DNA from: Phycomyces nitens
Lineage: Eukaryota; Mucoromycota; Mucoromycetes; Mucorales; Phycomycetaceae
Assembly: GCA_022702545.1 (NCBI GenBank)
Contig: JAHRBC010000008.1
Coordinates: 1,488,001-1,552,000 of the forward strand
Reading direction: 5' to 3'
DNA length: 64,000 nucleotides
Position numbers and translations under genes: made by a program. Position 1 is the stretch's first letter. Every line of letters begins with the position of its first letter. This document shows, piece after piece, positions 11,301-22,756 of this stretch. The notes below the pieces were generated by a model that saw only the letters and a program-made list of their open reading frames with translations, ran no database searches and was not told where the DNA came from.

Positions 11301-12676
11301 GGGTCTGTTGCTGACAAGAGCCGTTCAGGAAGACCAAAGCGACTTACTCCCAGAGAAGAAAGACATCTCATGTTCAACTTGAAGAGAGATCGTCATCAGA
11401 CTTTGGGTGACATGGCTTGCACCATAAAGGAAGAGACGGGAAAATCTGTTTGTGCAAAGACTATTAGCACGACTTTACACAGAATGAATATTCATTCATG
11501 TGTAGCTCTCGCGAAGCCTCTCCTGACTAAGGAGCACATTGCAAAGCGCCGCACTTTTTACAATGCTGTAAAAAACTGGGATCAGCAATGGGAAAAGGTG
11601 ATCTGGAGTGATGAGTCTAAGTTCTCTCTCTTCAAGAAGAATGGCCGTACCCATGTTTGGCGTGAGCCTAATGAGAAGTACCACCCTGACTGCCTTACTC
11701 CAAAAGTGCAAGGAAATGGAGGTTCAATCATGATCTGGGGGTGTATCTGGGCAGGAGAGGTTGGACCACTTGTTGTCTTGGATGGCAATATGAATGCCAA
11801 AAAGTATGTGAAGGTTTTGCAAGACTCTTTTTGCCTTTCTATGAGAGTCTTCCCCATGTTGAGGGTGGTGGCTACATTTACCAAGAAGACAATGCCACCT
11901 CCCATAAAGCAGCCATGTCAGAAAGGTGTAAAGAAGATCTTGGGCTGAAGGTCTTGGAGTGGCCACCAAACAGTCCTGACCTCAGCCCAATCGAAAACAT
12001 CTGGAGTCTTTTGGATGACCTTTTGAGGATGAGGCCTCACAAGCCTACCACTCTGGACGAGTTGAAGGAGGCTTTACAAGAAAGCTGGAGAATGGTGACA
12101 GTAGATGTTTGTGAACGATACTGTCTCCACATGGATATCAGATTAGCTGCTTTGAAAGCAAATAAATTTATGCATATTCCATATTAAACATAACGCATTT
12201 TTTTACTATTGTAAACTTCATACATTGAAGATTAGTCTCTATGAATCTCATGGCTATATGTAGTCTTTACATTCTTTACTACACGATTAAAGATACAAGA
12301 CTTTTATCTTCTTTTTTATCGGACATTAAAACCACCACAGTTTTTTACTGGACCCTGTATATAAATAAAGTCATATACTTACATTCAACATTCTCTTCGG
12401 CATCATTGATCTCGGCATCAATCTCCATTGCATCGGCATTCTGCAAATGAGTTGTGCCAGTTGGCAATACTATTTTTTTTAAAAAAAAGAAATTAATTAT
12501 ATGAATACATGAATAATAAATGCCATATACTTACAATTGTCTCTCATGAAACGTCTTACAATATCATCAGAAGCATGTCTTTTAAATGTCTGAGCAGACA
12601 CAAGGGCAAAACCTCTACCATTGGGAGAGCAGACAGAGCACTTGCATTCGAGTTGGTTGTTGGAGTATGTAGACAT
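8320..12676 (-). CDS. Tnp2-like CACTA transposase of element B, apparently intact
   Basis: Four exons on the minus strand: 12535-12676, 12383-12469, 10847-10921 and 8320-10793. They sum to 2778 nt, one open frame of 925 aa. Exon 1 has CKCSVCSPNGRGF...FKRH, a likely zinc motif. Exons 2-3 are acidic. The large exon has CGDCHKTY, then NIDWFQPFDG, DIPAARKTCGFTSH, STNACHKC, IDPMHNLFLGTAK and FSFERFNGVLKN. The Asp, Asp and Glu of these blocks align with the proposed catalytic triad of En/Spm Tnp2 (DGFNPFG, DMMHIEKNV, PIERYLGKLK, from memory). Intron 2 contains a whole Tc1 element (11017-12357), which leaves the exons and splice sites untouched. Expected role: nuclear cut-and-paste transposition of B-type ends. 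Confidence 0.9.
11017..12357 (+). mobile_element. Tc1/mariner element inside a transposase intron
   Basis: Flanked by TA at 11015-11016 and 12358-12359. The ends are CAGGGTCGGGTAACAAA and, inverted, CAGGGTCCAGTAAAAAA, an imperfect inverted repeat of about 17 bp. Length 1341 bp. The corresponding intron in C2 (22298-22417) lacks it, which gives the empty site. Encodes one transposase. Confidence 0.93.
11127..12187 (+). pseudogene. Tc1-family transposase with a one-base frameshift
   Basis: ATG at 11127. The N-terminal helix-turn-helix region (LQKLSDLRKGILIGLN, VPPTTISRIIKKYNETG) is followed by the GRPKR motif and a second HTH. The catalytic domain has VIWSDESKFSLF (first Asp), YIYQEDNATSHKA (second Asp) and PDLSPIENIWS (Glu), the DD34E layout. 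The frame breaks in the T-run near 11827-11833. The 5' frame reads VKVLQDSF and then leaves the family consensus, while LPFYESLPHV continues in another frame to the stop at 12185-12187. One missing T explains it. Since this is a homopolymer, a sequencing error is a real alternative; otherwise the copy is non-autonomous. Confidence 0.9.
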
Positions 12677-12726
12677 GTTTGTTTGTTTTTGTAATTGGTT
12701 TTAATTGTCAAGAAAGGAAAATGATT

Positions 12727-12757
12727 CAGGAACATAGTTTATTTCATATCTTTTATA
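12727..12757 (-). promoter_or_regulatory. Likely promoter of the B transposase
   Basis: On the minus strand TATAAAA (12757-12751) lies about 75 bp upstream of the ATG at 12676, followed by the block AAATAAACTATGTTCCTGAA. The same TATA plus block precedes the C2 transposase (22787-22757). Conservation between two otherwise diverged elements supports a shared core promoter and transcription start region. Confidence 0.6.
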
Positions 12758-12760
12758 GTT

Positions 12761-13259
12761 ATTTTACTGACAAACTATCATAATTGACATTGATAATAAA
12801 ATCGGCAATTTACTATAAGCAGTAATTATTGAGTCGTAGTAGTTTAAAGCGTTATAAATCTACTGATTGGTTTACGGATGTCTTGAACAATATCGTATTA
12901 CTGGACATCTATTTGAAACAAATTTCAAGATGTAATATGTTCTTCCTTGAATCTGCGGCAATTTGAAACATGTTTCAAATTACTCTTTTATCTCATATTT
13001 GTCAACCACCTTTTTCAAAATTGTTTTTATTTGAAGCCCATTGTTCATATTGATTCTGCGACTCTCAATTAGCAAAAAATATATGTCTCAAATCAATTCT
13101 CCTCAAGAAAAAAAGACAATAGCTTTATTACCCAATCATATAACACATTATTATCATCTCCACTATAAATCAAAAACCCATTTTAACATCAATTTGGGTC
13201 TACTGATGATCAAATATTTACCACATTCCCTCACATGAAATCGACCAGTTTTTGTAGTG
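12761..13259. other. Element B right arm
   Basis: No gene seen. It contains repeats of ATTTGAAACA-type motifs (near 12912 and 12961) and the inverted CATTCCCTCACA motif next to the terminal inverted repeat. Confidence 0.5.
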
Positions 13260-14537
13260 TGTGGACCGCTCCATAATTTGGAAGTCCCTGTGTCCGCTGG
13301 CCTCTGATGCTCTCCTCGCCCTCCTCCAATCCCTCTTTGATGACGTCCACATCCAAATTCTCCTCTCTGGCGCCACTTCCCTCTCCTTCCAACCCCTCAC
13401 TAGTGTCCTCCAAGGATCCGTGCTCTCCCCTCACCTGTACTCTGTGTACATCAACTCCCTCCCCATTGCTCTTCGCGCTGCTGGTGAACTGTGTGAAATG
13501 GTGTTCTCCCAGCCTGCCCCAACCAGGATTGATGGCCAGTTGGTCAACACTCTGTTGTTTGCTGACGACGTCGCCATCATTGCCACCCCTGAGGCCATGC
13601 CCATCATCCTCAACTCTGCGGAGCAACACTCCCAGGAACTTGGCTACCGCTGGAGCCCAAGCAAATGTGTGATCCTACACCATTCCCTTTCCCTTTCCCC
13701 TCCTTCCTTCTCCCTCTACAATGTGCCGATTCCCCATGCTTCCTCCTTCCCATACCTTGGTGTTCCTTTCTCTGAAAAGGGCACCATTGATCCCTCCCTC
13801 CTCCTCTCTCGAAACTGCGCCTCTGCTATTAATAGCATGCGAGTCATATGCTCCCTTGGTGTCAACAACACTGGCCTTTCCCGTCTCCTCTCCATCCGTT
13901 TGTACCGCCAATTCATCCGCCCGAAATTTGAGTATGGCCTGGCCATCTCATGTTTCAATGGGAAACAGGTCAAAACGCTGGAAAAAGCCCAAGACACATG
14001 CCTCCGCATGATCTTCGGTGGCCATTCCACCTCTTCCACCTCCGTCTTCCACCATCTTGGCAATCTCCCCAACATGAGGGAACGTATCCTGACCTTGGGA
14101 TTCAAGTTTGTCTGTCGCGCTTTCTGGCTCCCTGACGATGCCCTCTTCACTCTCCTTCGCCCCATCCTCACCAACCCTGCGCACCAATGGTTTAAGCTCC
14201 AAGCTAATCCCATCTGGTTGTCCCTCTCCAATCCTTCCTCCGCTGATTCCAAAGCTTGTAAGCATGCCATCCGTTCATTTTTGAATAGGAGCCTCTGCTT
14301 GCAACGCTCCCAACAAATTCTCCTCTCTGCCTGTTGTCCAACCCTTGGTGTCGATCCAATCCTCTGGCTTCCAATGACCACCCATGAACACAGCCGATTT
14401 ATTTGCTGGTGTATGGGTTGGCTCCCTGGTCGTCCTCGTCCTTGCTCCTGTGGTTCCCACACTACCAGCCGCCGCCATGTACTTGAGTGCACTGGTGCTG
14501 CCATCAAACTCCACCTCTTCTCCACCGTCCTCCCTAA
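13260..14537 (+). pseudogene. LINE1 second segment: reverse transcriptase core and C-terminus
   Basis: Continues the RT frame directly after element B: DRSIIWKSLCPLASDALLAL, LTSVLQGSVLSPHLYSVYIN, then the catalytic LLFADDVAIIAT (FADD box) and the thumb region. The C-terminal part carries CSCGSHTTSRRHVLEC, a zinc motif common after the RT domain in LINEs. The frame is uninterrupted until element C is inserted after FSTVLPN. The missing end is at 27599-27800. Confidence 0.92.
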
Positions 14538-15014
14538 CACTGGAAAAATGGGTTTGAATACTCATGTGTAAAAGTGCGGTTACTAAGGAGTAAAATTAAG
14601 ATTTATTAGATACGCTGTATGAGTTTCTGTATGGGCCAAAGCCAAGTTTTACACAATGAGTTATGACCTGGTTTCTGCATGAGTATTTACTTCATGGGCT
14701 GACCAAGTGGGGGTTGTTAGTATGAGCAGGTCATTAATTTGACCTGATGTACAGAATAAAAGTCTATTTGGAACCAAGTTTCATTGTTGTACACTCTTTA
14801 TATAAGAGGAAAGTTGAAAGCAAAGGAACTTCTTGACATGATTAAAATCTAATTATACTCAGGTAGATTGAAGGCTTTCTTAATTTTTAACCAATATTTG
14901 AAGGCTATTACTGTGTAATCAAGCATTGAATGCTCCCCCCATTATTTTATATCCCGTACTTATTAGGTTGTTTATGGTTTATATTTGTGTTTATTGGAAA
15001 GAATAGAATGGTTC

Positions 15015-16080
15015 TATACACAAGCTCTAATACTATTACTGTCTATCCTTGCCGCTTCTACCGGCCTACTTGATACTACTTGGATCGGGTGCTTCACTAC
15101 TGAACAATACCTGAAAATAGGGTCCGGCGGCAGTTTGGGTGGTTGCGGCAGTGTTCTTATATAATAAAGGTAGTATTAGTGACATATATTCAAGAGTGCG
15201 GGTATTGTTCAAGATGCGAGGTATATTATACTTACATTGTAAGGGATGGACAAGAATGGACAAAGAGGGGCTGAGTTGTGTGGTATGGCATCTTGTATGA
15301 TTAGATTGACTAGAGATGGGGTAAAATAAATTAATATGGGTGAATTGATTGATAAAATAATTAATTTACATACCAGAAGCAGAGTTGGCGATTAAAGTAG
15401 AGGGATGGTATATGGCGGCCAACAATAGCTTCTTATTAAGAGTATAAAAAATTATTAGTAAATAGCCAGAATAATATTATGGAAAAGCACAAAGACCAAG
15501 AAACGGCATTACCATTATGATAACCAGTTGTAGATGATGAGGGAGGCAGATGGGGTAGACAGTGATGGTGGCGGCCTATTGTAGAATAAGAAACGTTAGA
15601 AAAGAAAATTATTATTTTTTTGACACAAAAAGATTTTTTTTACCATAGCACCAATGACGATACCATATAATAAACCATGCCAGTAGAGGAGGTCTATAAG
15701 ATCAAAAGAGATAGTCAGAATAATAATATAAAAAAGTATAAAGGCTAAAAGACAGCATTATCATTATGATGACAGTTGTAGATGACAGAAGACGCAGATA
15801 GGGTATAGGGTGATTGATAGCGGCGGCCTATAGGAGAATAAGAAGCATTAGAGAAAAAAAAAGTTTGACACGAAAATATTTTTTTACACTGGGACTGATG
15901 ACGTTATCATATAATAGGCTATGAAAGTGGAAGAGGTCTATAAAATAGAAAGAGAGAATCAGAATAATTTGCAAGATGGCACCGGCACATTTAACTGACC
16001 ATGATTAGTTTGGAGGAGCAATGCAGGCAGGATGTATTGGAATGAGAGTGTGTTTATAAAGAAGCTGCCAATTTTTTAGT
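15015..16080 (-). pseudogene. Gene 3 of element C (micro-exon gene), decayed and partly duplicated
   Basis: Minus-strand exons matched to the F copy: 15236-15309 (74 nt, same length and phase as in F), 15375-15428, 15513-15575, 15645-15693, and a last exon ending 15155. Amino acids are conserved with F, e.g. NSxPLCxxLxIxxN in the 74-nt exon, STLI in the next and TPSAS in the third. The exon pair at 15513-15693 is repeated at about 15763-15945, and the repeated donor reads GATAAT instead of GTAATG. A stop near the end of the third exon and a phase change suggest decay, although another donor could avoid the stop. Function unknown. Confidence 0.55.
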
Positions 16081-16754
16081 CTAAAGAGGTGTAAGAAAAG
16101 AAAGAGAAAATAGGCGCGGATATAAGGAAACAAGAGAAAGGAAAAGAGGCTAAAAAGAAAAAAAAATACAAGGATATATAATTTGAAACAGAGACAGAAT
16201 AGGTGTAATGGATAGAATCCAAAAGCAATAATGGTGCCGTTCATTAATGTGTACAAGAAGTCTTTTTGGATTTATAAATAAAGCTGTCTTTACTAATATA
16301 TACTCTGTATTTTATATTATTAAATCCTTTTGACCAACTTGTTCACTCTTCCCACTCAAATCCGATTTTTCTATCTATCTGTCTCTTGTGCGTTTTAAGT
16401 AAAAGATATGTTTAAACTTAAAGTAGCAAACGAGTATTAAATATTGGGTATTTTTTATATAATTTATAATAGAAAATGTCAAACCAAAGAAGAAATATTG
16501 CTCCACGACCTGCTGACAATGATGTCAATATGCAGACGGTCATCACCAATCTCCAAGAGGATCTTGCCTCAATTAGAAGCGACATGACCACGATGAACAG
16601 GAGAATGGGGACTCTTATTGAGTCCAACCTCACCGTCATTGCTGCTACAAGTGTTGTGGCTCCAGTACCTGCTCTTGCCTCTGTTGCTGCCCCAACTGCC
16701 GAAGCCACAAATGAATCAATGTCTGATGCAACACTGGAAAAAGTATACGATTTT

Positions 16755-16829
16755 ATGGTGGAGAAATATCTGTAGTATTAAAGTACCATCATCGATTTAT
16801 TGTTATTTCAATCTATATTTCTCCACCAT
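16755..16829. repeat. 15-bp perfect inverted repeat at the left end of C2
   Basis: ATGGTGGAGAAATAT at 16755-16769 and its exact inverted complement at 16815-16829, with a 45-nt loop. Located directly inside the terminal inverted repeat. Confidence 0.8.
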
Positions 16830-17067
16830 ACAAATATGAATGATACTATAGGGAATGACGCCTGGTCTATCAGAGAAATAGGTCTTTAGTTCCGCTTGAA
16901 AAACCTTTGATACCCCCAACTTTTCTGTTATTAAAGAGGTCTAGTTTATTTTATATTTCGTGTCGAGTAAGCCTATTATTTATTGTATTTTGTGCCATAT
17001 AAAGCTAATCGCAATATCGCGATTTACAATCTATTCATATCCTTTACTTTTAACCTCAGTAACTCAT

Positions 17068-17212
17068 CTCTTTAGGCTGAAAAGCAAAGGGAAATAGTGT
17101 CTTTAGACTGAAAATCAAAGGGAAATAATGTCTTTAGACTGAAAAGCAAAGGGAAATAATGTCTTTTAGACTGAAAAGCAAAGGGAAATAATGTCTTTTA
17201 GACTGAAAAGCA
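17068..17212. repeat. Tandem subterminal repeats of C2, about 34 bp x4.5
   Basis: Units of the form TTTAGACTGAAAAGCAAAGG followed by GAAATAATGTC are repeated head to tail. The position within 0.5 kb of the left terminus fits subterminal transposase or accessory-protein binding sites, by analogy with plant CACTA elements. Confidence 0.8.
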
Positions 17213-17389
17213 CCGTATCATACATTTACATACAAGCCTCATTTGTTGATTTTTAAAAAATAAATTGTTTTTTATTTATTTTTTATTTATTTAATATATA
17301 TATTTCTAGATGAATGCTCTAATCATATAATAATAATATATATGCTATTTCTAGAGTATTGTTTGATATTTTGCATCTAGCAAGACCAA

Positions 17390-18060
17390 CAAGTTCCTAC
17401 CTGATAGATATTGGGTACTGTCTTGGAGAAGAATGGTGCTATTTAATAGTAATAGGAGCAAAGATTAATTAAATAATCGTAGTGGATCAAATTATTTGCT
17501 GTTGTACTTACAATGTTGATATCGTGAGTAGATGGACTACTTGATAGATTCATGAGAATATCTCAGCATATTAGCTGTCAGTTGAGATTGTCTAAGAATT
17601 GTAAAGTTATTAGTATTCTAGATATTCATATATACTATATTATCAGCAGTTTTCTTACCTGTGTGATTGTTTGTTCAGGCATGCGGATGAGATTCTTAAT
17701 ATATCTAATAGAGAATAGAACATAGTTATATATGTATAAGTAAAGAGATATATATAATTTGTAATAATATAATAGCTTACCATGATGTTTGATTACAAGA
17801 TTGAGTGACATGCAAAGCCGTGATGACTGGAGGCATCAAGTCATTAGTAAAGAGAAGCTTTGAGCAAATATTATTTTATGTTATTAAACCATGTAAAATG
17901 ACCAAAGAGAAGAAGCTTGTTGATGATCTGTAAAGATAATGGCAAAATTATTAAGTAATTACATAAAATAATAAGAATAAAATAATTACCAGTATGTGTA
18001 TAAGAGCAAGAGGCAAAAGAGAAAGAACAAAAAATAATTTGAGTTCCAAGGTGGTTTACC
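17390..18060 (-). other. Possible gene 3 equivalent in C2
   Basis: On the minus strand several short segments are bounded by acceptor-like AG and donor-like GTAAG signals (donors near 17510, 17660, 17780 and 17990). This is the same position and orientation as gene 3 in F. I could not assemble a continuous frame, so it is only a positional candidate. Confidence 0.3.
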
Positions 18061-18319
18061 CCTAACAAAAAGTGCGGTCTCTAAAATCAATAATCCCAAA
18101 AACATAATATAATCGTCATTTTCATTTTACAGTTAGACGCTTTATTTAATCAATAAAAGACACTAATTAGTTTTAAGCAAGTCATTGTAAAATATGATTA
18201 TATATTGTAGAATAAACATCAGTAACAGTTCATTATACTTCTTTACTTGTAAGAAACATTATAATATCATAAAGATAAAATATTAATAATTGTCATTTAA
18301 ACATTTATTCATATAGAAA

Positions 18320-19559
18320 ATGAACAACTTTGACATCTCCAAAATCTCTACCAGTAGTCCTATCTATGCATCTATTATGCGTAGTGCTATGGCTAATGTC
18401 CAGAACAGTGAACTTACCACTGCATCTACTTCGGCCACTGTAACAGCAGAAGAGACATCCAATTACCAGGATGATAATGAAATCCGTAGCTTGCTAAACT
18501 CGGCAAATATCAAGATGGATTCTCTTGAAAATCAAAACAAGACAATTGTAAGTGAAGTGGGTGATTGCAAGACGTCAATTTCGCAGCTTGAGAAGGTCAT
18601 TGATAGACTTGTCACTGGCCAAATCAGCATCAAGGATATTTTGTCTGGTGGAAATACTCCTGCAAGAACAATTGCAGTGGCCAGTTTGGTACCTCGGGGT
18701 GAGGAACCCTATGTTGTTGGAAAGAGATATCCAAAGATCTCAGTAAGTCTTGACTAGACATAAAATCAATAAGAAGAGTATCTAAAACCAATTTATAGAA
18801 ATTAATCAATGGCTATATCAAGCACCCAAACTTCACCAGTGACAACCCTGTCAAGATAATGGAGAATGATGCCAAGCAAGGGTGGTCCTTGACTAGCTAC
18901 TACAACAGTAGCTATAACAATGCACTGGCCATAAGGCTGATCACCTACTTGGGAAGACAAGAGGCAGGAAAGGCGATCCCTTTGAATGATCTTGCCAAAA
19001 TGGTAAAAAACCATTTTGTCAACCAGGTGCGCCAGCGCCAGCGAACCCCAGAGGCTGCAGACAGAAAAAGACTTGCATGCAGAAGACGACAGCGAACTGT
19101 TACGGTAAGTTTATATTTTAATCAATATAAAACTGTTATTTTCTTACACACTTAATATACAGATTCTTCGTCGCCGAATCAAGGCATACAACAAGTACAG
19201 AGACCAGATTGACAGAGAGATGGGCAGAAAAAATTGCGACCATGCCCTCCAAAAGGAAACCATGTCTGAAGATGAGACTGATGGAGAAGATAAGGTAAAG
19301 GCCTTTCGCCCTAGCTGGAGAAGTGACGAGGTAATTATTTTAGCATAGTTTTTCATATTAAAATTCTATATCTTTTATTAATACACCTTATTATATTCAA
19401 TAGCTCCAGACTTTTATAGATCTTGTTGATGATTTTGCTTCCCAGTCACTAAAGAAAAAGGGAAGCTCCATTTTGAAACGCGTCCGAGTAGTTCGTCAAA
19501 AGGATGTACCAAAGGATTTAGCAGTCCCATTGGCCGCGTGGACAATAAATAATGAATAA
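18320..19559 (+). CDS. Gene 2 of C2, intact accessory protein of about 350 aa
   Basis: Exons 18320-18742, 18799-19104 (306 nt), 19163-19330 (168 nt) and 19404-19559 (156 nt), total 1053 nt in phase 0. The first ~140 residues are Ser/Thr-rich followed by a coiled-coil-like stretch (IRSLLNSANIKMDSLENQN). Exon 2 encodes a 102-aa block: KLINGYIKHPNF, GWSLTSYYNSSYNNALAI, DLAKMVKNHFVNQVRQ, then a basic tail. Exon 3 has MSEDETDGED and FRPSWRSDE; exon 4 is amphipathic and basic. Conserved with B, C, D and F, so under selection as part of the element. A DNA-binding partner of the transposase (TnpA-like) is plausible from its basic and coiled-coil make-up but unproven. Confidence 0.85.
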
Positions 19560-19644
19560 ACTATCTATTTTATGTTTTATATTTTTTGGCTATCTTTTGC
19601 TGCAGATACTTTTGTGAGATAAGGATAGGTAAAGATATTTATTT

Positions 19645-22600
19645 TTAAGCATATATTTTTCTAAGAACAGGAGCAACAATCATCTTAACATTTCCTGTCT
19701 CAGTTGTATGCTCACCAATGGCAACCGACAGCAAGATTCGGTGCACTGGCAAGATATTTTGATAATCCCCTCGGGCAAAGGCAAACTCATTCAACTCTAT
19801 CCCTTCATCACTTCTTGTGTTCAGACCAGATGACCTATACCATTTGACATAAGCAAAGGTATGATTGTCAGGTTGAAGAGTCTGGGGATTCACAAGCGAG
19901 TTGACAAACAAATACTGAATCTGACCAGTAAAGGCACTTATACCACGGTCATTGTTCTCTTGGAAGATTGCCTGTATATATGACCCGCGGCGAACTGCAC
20001 CATTGCTCCCTTTGTATATCTGGCCAAGCAAGTTGATCGATGGGAACTTCTGGATCATATTGTTGACAAAGACATTGCCGAACGAAGCTTGCTGGTAACT
20101 GCGAAGAGAATCATCGTCATAGGAGTCTCTGTAGAACTCAAGAAGATGCTCATACTCTTCTTCTACCATTCGTTCATATTGCCCTAGGGAAAGTGGGAAG
20201 GCCGACGAAGGAAGAGGTTCATTGCCTTTGATGTTGACAGTACTGAACTGCGCGGAATCAAGAAAGACTTTTAGGTCAAACCTAGGAGAAGCAACTTGGA
20301 AATATGGGGCAGTGGTGACAGTGGTGGTTGCAGTGGACGCATGGACAATTGGAGCAGGAGGAGGAGTAAACTCGACGAGTTCAGAAAGCAATGCAATATA
20401 CGATGCATTTCCAATTACGGCCATCATTCTACAAGCAATATCAACCTTGCAAGAGTCCTCAAGATATTTTCGCATGAACGTGGCCTCAAAGCCGTCTCTC
20501 TTGTTCATCGTGTAGTTCTTCAGTACACCATTGTACCTCTCGAAGCTGAAAAGCCAATAGCCGTATACTGGCCCAAAGTTGACGATCGTCTCATGAAGAT
20601 GCAGATGTAGATGCATGTTAGGTGAGATAAAATCTGCACCATACAAGTTCTGACATCCTTGTCCAAACAACTCCAAACAGAAATGGGCTTCGGCTAACTC
20701 GTCTTCTGATATGCTGGGCTTGGACAAGTATCGGCAGGCGTTGACGAAGCACATCCAATTGTCAAGATTGTCCCTTGGCAACCGGTCTTTCAAGAGGACA
20801 GGCGAGTATACCAGGCACCAGGACTTCCATTCGTCGGCCTTCATGAACGGGAAGTCCTTGCCAATCTTCTTCTTGAGGGTGCTCATATCTGGGGGAAGGA
20901 CCATATTGTCAGCCTCTTGTTGCATATCGGCCAAGTCTCTGTTGGTGATCAGACCAGCTGATCTCCACTTCTCCATCACTCGCTTCGAGGTTCCCAAGAA
21001 GAGGTTATGCATCGGGTCAATGATGGTGCACTCGACTACATTAAAGTACTCAAGATTGTGGAGTTCCGACCAGCGGACTCCATTCTCCTTTTCCATCCTC
21101 TTTTGGTCTGCCTCACTCGATGCACGCTTCCAGGCCAGGGCATCATGACGATTATCTGCTTCGGTTCGAGGCACCCACTCGGAAAAGACAAAACCAGAAT
21201 AATCAACACCGCCATTCCCTGGGAGATGGGAGAACTGGCGATTGCACTTGTGGCAGGCATTGGTGCTCATGTGGGACGTGAATCCGCATGTCTTGCGAGC
21301 AGCAGGAATGTCGCAGGCAACAAGGAAAAGAGCAGCACGGACAAGAGCACCAGAAGGACAGCGCACAGTAGGGATCACCACACCCACATACAAGGATTGG
21401 AGCTCGGCAACAAGAGGACGGAGGTAGTGATTGATCTCACTGGTCTTGGCTTCTTTTGGGCCAGGCATGAGGCCAACAAGAATGGTGTTCTCCTTCTTGT
21501 ATCGTTCGTCTCGTGGCAAGTTGTTTATGGACATGTAGATTGCCCCACAAGAGTAAGTAACCCCATCAAAAGGTTGAAACCAATCGATGTTTAGAGTCAA
21601 CATGATTGATCGTTCATGAGCCACGAATTGCTGACCATTGCTGTCTTCCAGATTGCTCCACTTGGCACCATCATAGACATCAAACATCATGCCTGCAACT
21701 TGCTGTCTATGTCTCCAGTGATTGATACTGCTTTCGAATCCAGGGCGACAGAAGAGAACGGACAAGGCAGAAATCAAGGAGTTGTACATATACACCTTCT
21801 TTGGCAGTGCTACGTTTCTCGAAGGCTTGAAGAGATCGGCGCCACATATACCGCCAGAAAGTCTTCTGAAGTTGCAGCACTGGGGAACACCGTCAAACTC
21901 CATGTATGTCTTGTGGCACTTGCCACACACCACGTAGCGCTGGATACCTTTGCAGACTTGGTTGAATCCTGTCATGGAGGAAAGACCACTCAAACTCAAT
22001 GGCAGACGGAATGATTCGCCAAAGTGCGCCAAAACCTCATTGAGGAACTTGATCAAAATTGCTCCTCCAGAGTTTACAACATATTTTGATATGAAAAAGG
22101 TGGCAAAGGCAGCAATGAAAGCATGGGTGTTATCCGCTGGCATGTTGGAGGATGAGAATTGTTCTATTTGGGTTTTGTATATTAATATATGATATCTATG
22201 TTTTTCTTGTACTTTTACTAACCTTCAAATTCTTCAGCTTCATATTCAGAGCCTTCCATTGTATCAAGCTCAATGATATCCTCATCTTCATTTTCAGCTA
22301 TAAACAAAAATTGGTAACAGACACAGGTAAGTTTTCCATTGTTTTTTTTTGGAGCAAAAAGTAAATATTCAAGTGGCTGCAATTTATTATGCAATTTGAA
22401 TAAAATTTTATACTTACATTCAACATGAGCATCAACATCATAGACCTCGGCATCAATCTCCATGTTATTGTCATTCTCCATCTGAATTGCTTCAGCTGAC
22501 AATGCTATATTTTTTAAAATGTTTAATTACACTTTGAAATGCGAACAAATTATATATATATTACTTACAAGAAGCTGTCTGCATAAAATGTCTGACAAGA

Positions 22601-22713
22601 TCGTTATCAGCATGTCTTCGTGCTGTTTGGGCAGATACTGCTACAAATCCTTGGACATTGAGAGAGCAGACTGAGCACTGGCATTGAACTTCGTTATTGA
22701 AAGTGTTGTACAT
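19645..22713 (-). CDS. Tnp2-like CACTA transposase of C2, intact
   Basis: Exons 22569-22713, 22418-22504, 22223-22297 and 19645-22163 total 2826 nt, giving 941 aa. Exon 1 has CQCSVCSLNVQGF...ARRH. Exons 2-3 are acidic. The large exon contains CGKCHKTY, NIDWFQPFDG, STNACHKC, IDPMHNLFLGTSK, FMKADEWKSWCLVYSPVLL and FSFERYNGVLKN, so all three proposed catalytic acidic residues are present. Near the C-terminus are GSYIQAIF, FTGQIQYLFVN and ILPVHRILLSVAIGEH, shared by all copies. Closest in sequence to the B transposase. Convergent with gene 2, with stops 85 bp apart. Confidence 0.92.
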
Positions 22714-22756
22714 ATTGTTTAAAGAGGTTATAGGATTGATATAAAGAAAAGTGGTT

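Larger units (their letters stand above)
4118..13259. mobile_element. CACTA element B, complete, inserted in LINE1 RT
   Basis: Left end CACTACAAAAACTGGTCGAT at 4118; right end is its inverted complement, ending TTTTTGTAGTG at 13259. The target duplication TGT is at 4115-4117 and 13260-13262; deleting one copy restores the LINE codons for DTVDRS. Length 9142 bp including a 1341-bp Tc1 element and an 811-bp LINE fragment. Gene 2 (+) and the transposase (-) are convergent. Confidence 0.95.

Noticed and set aside
13716..14540. Minus-strand open frame of 274 codons
   Set aside because: Antisense to the LINE reverse transcriptase with its FADD box. The C/T-rich composition of the LINE leaves long antisense frames.
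16476..16775. 99-codon ORF as a stand-alone gene
   Set aside because: It is exon 1 of gene 2 of C read through into the C2 terminus; the TSD CAA at both C2 ends shows the split.
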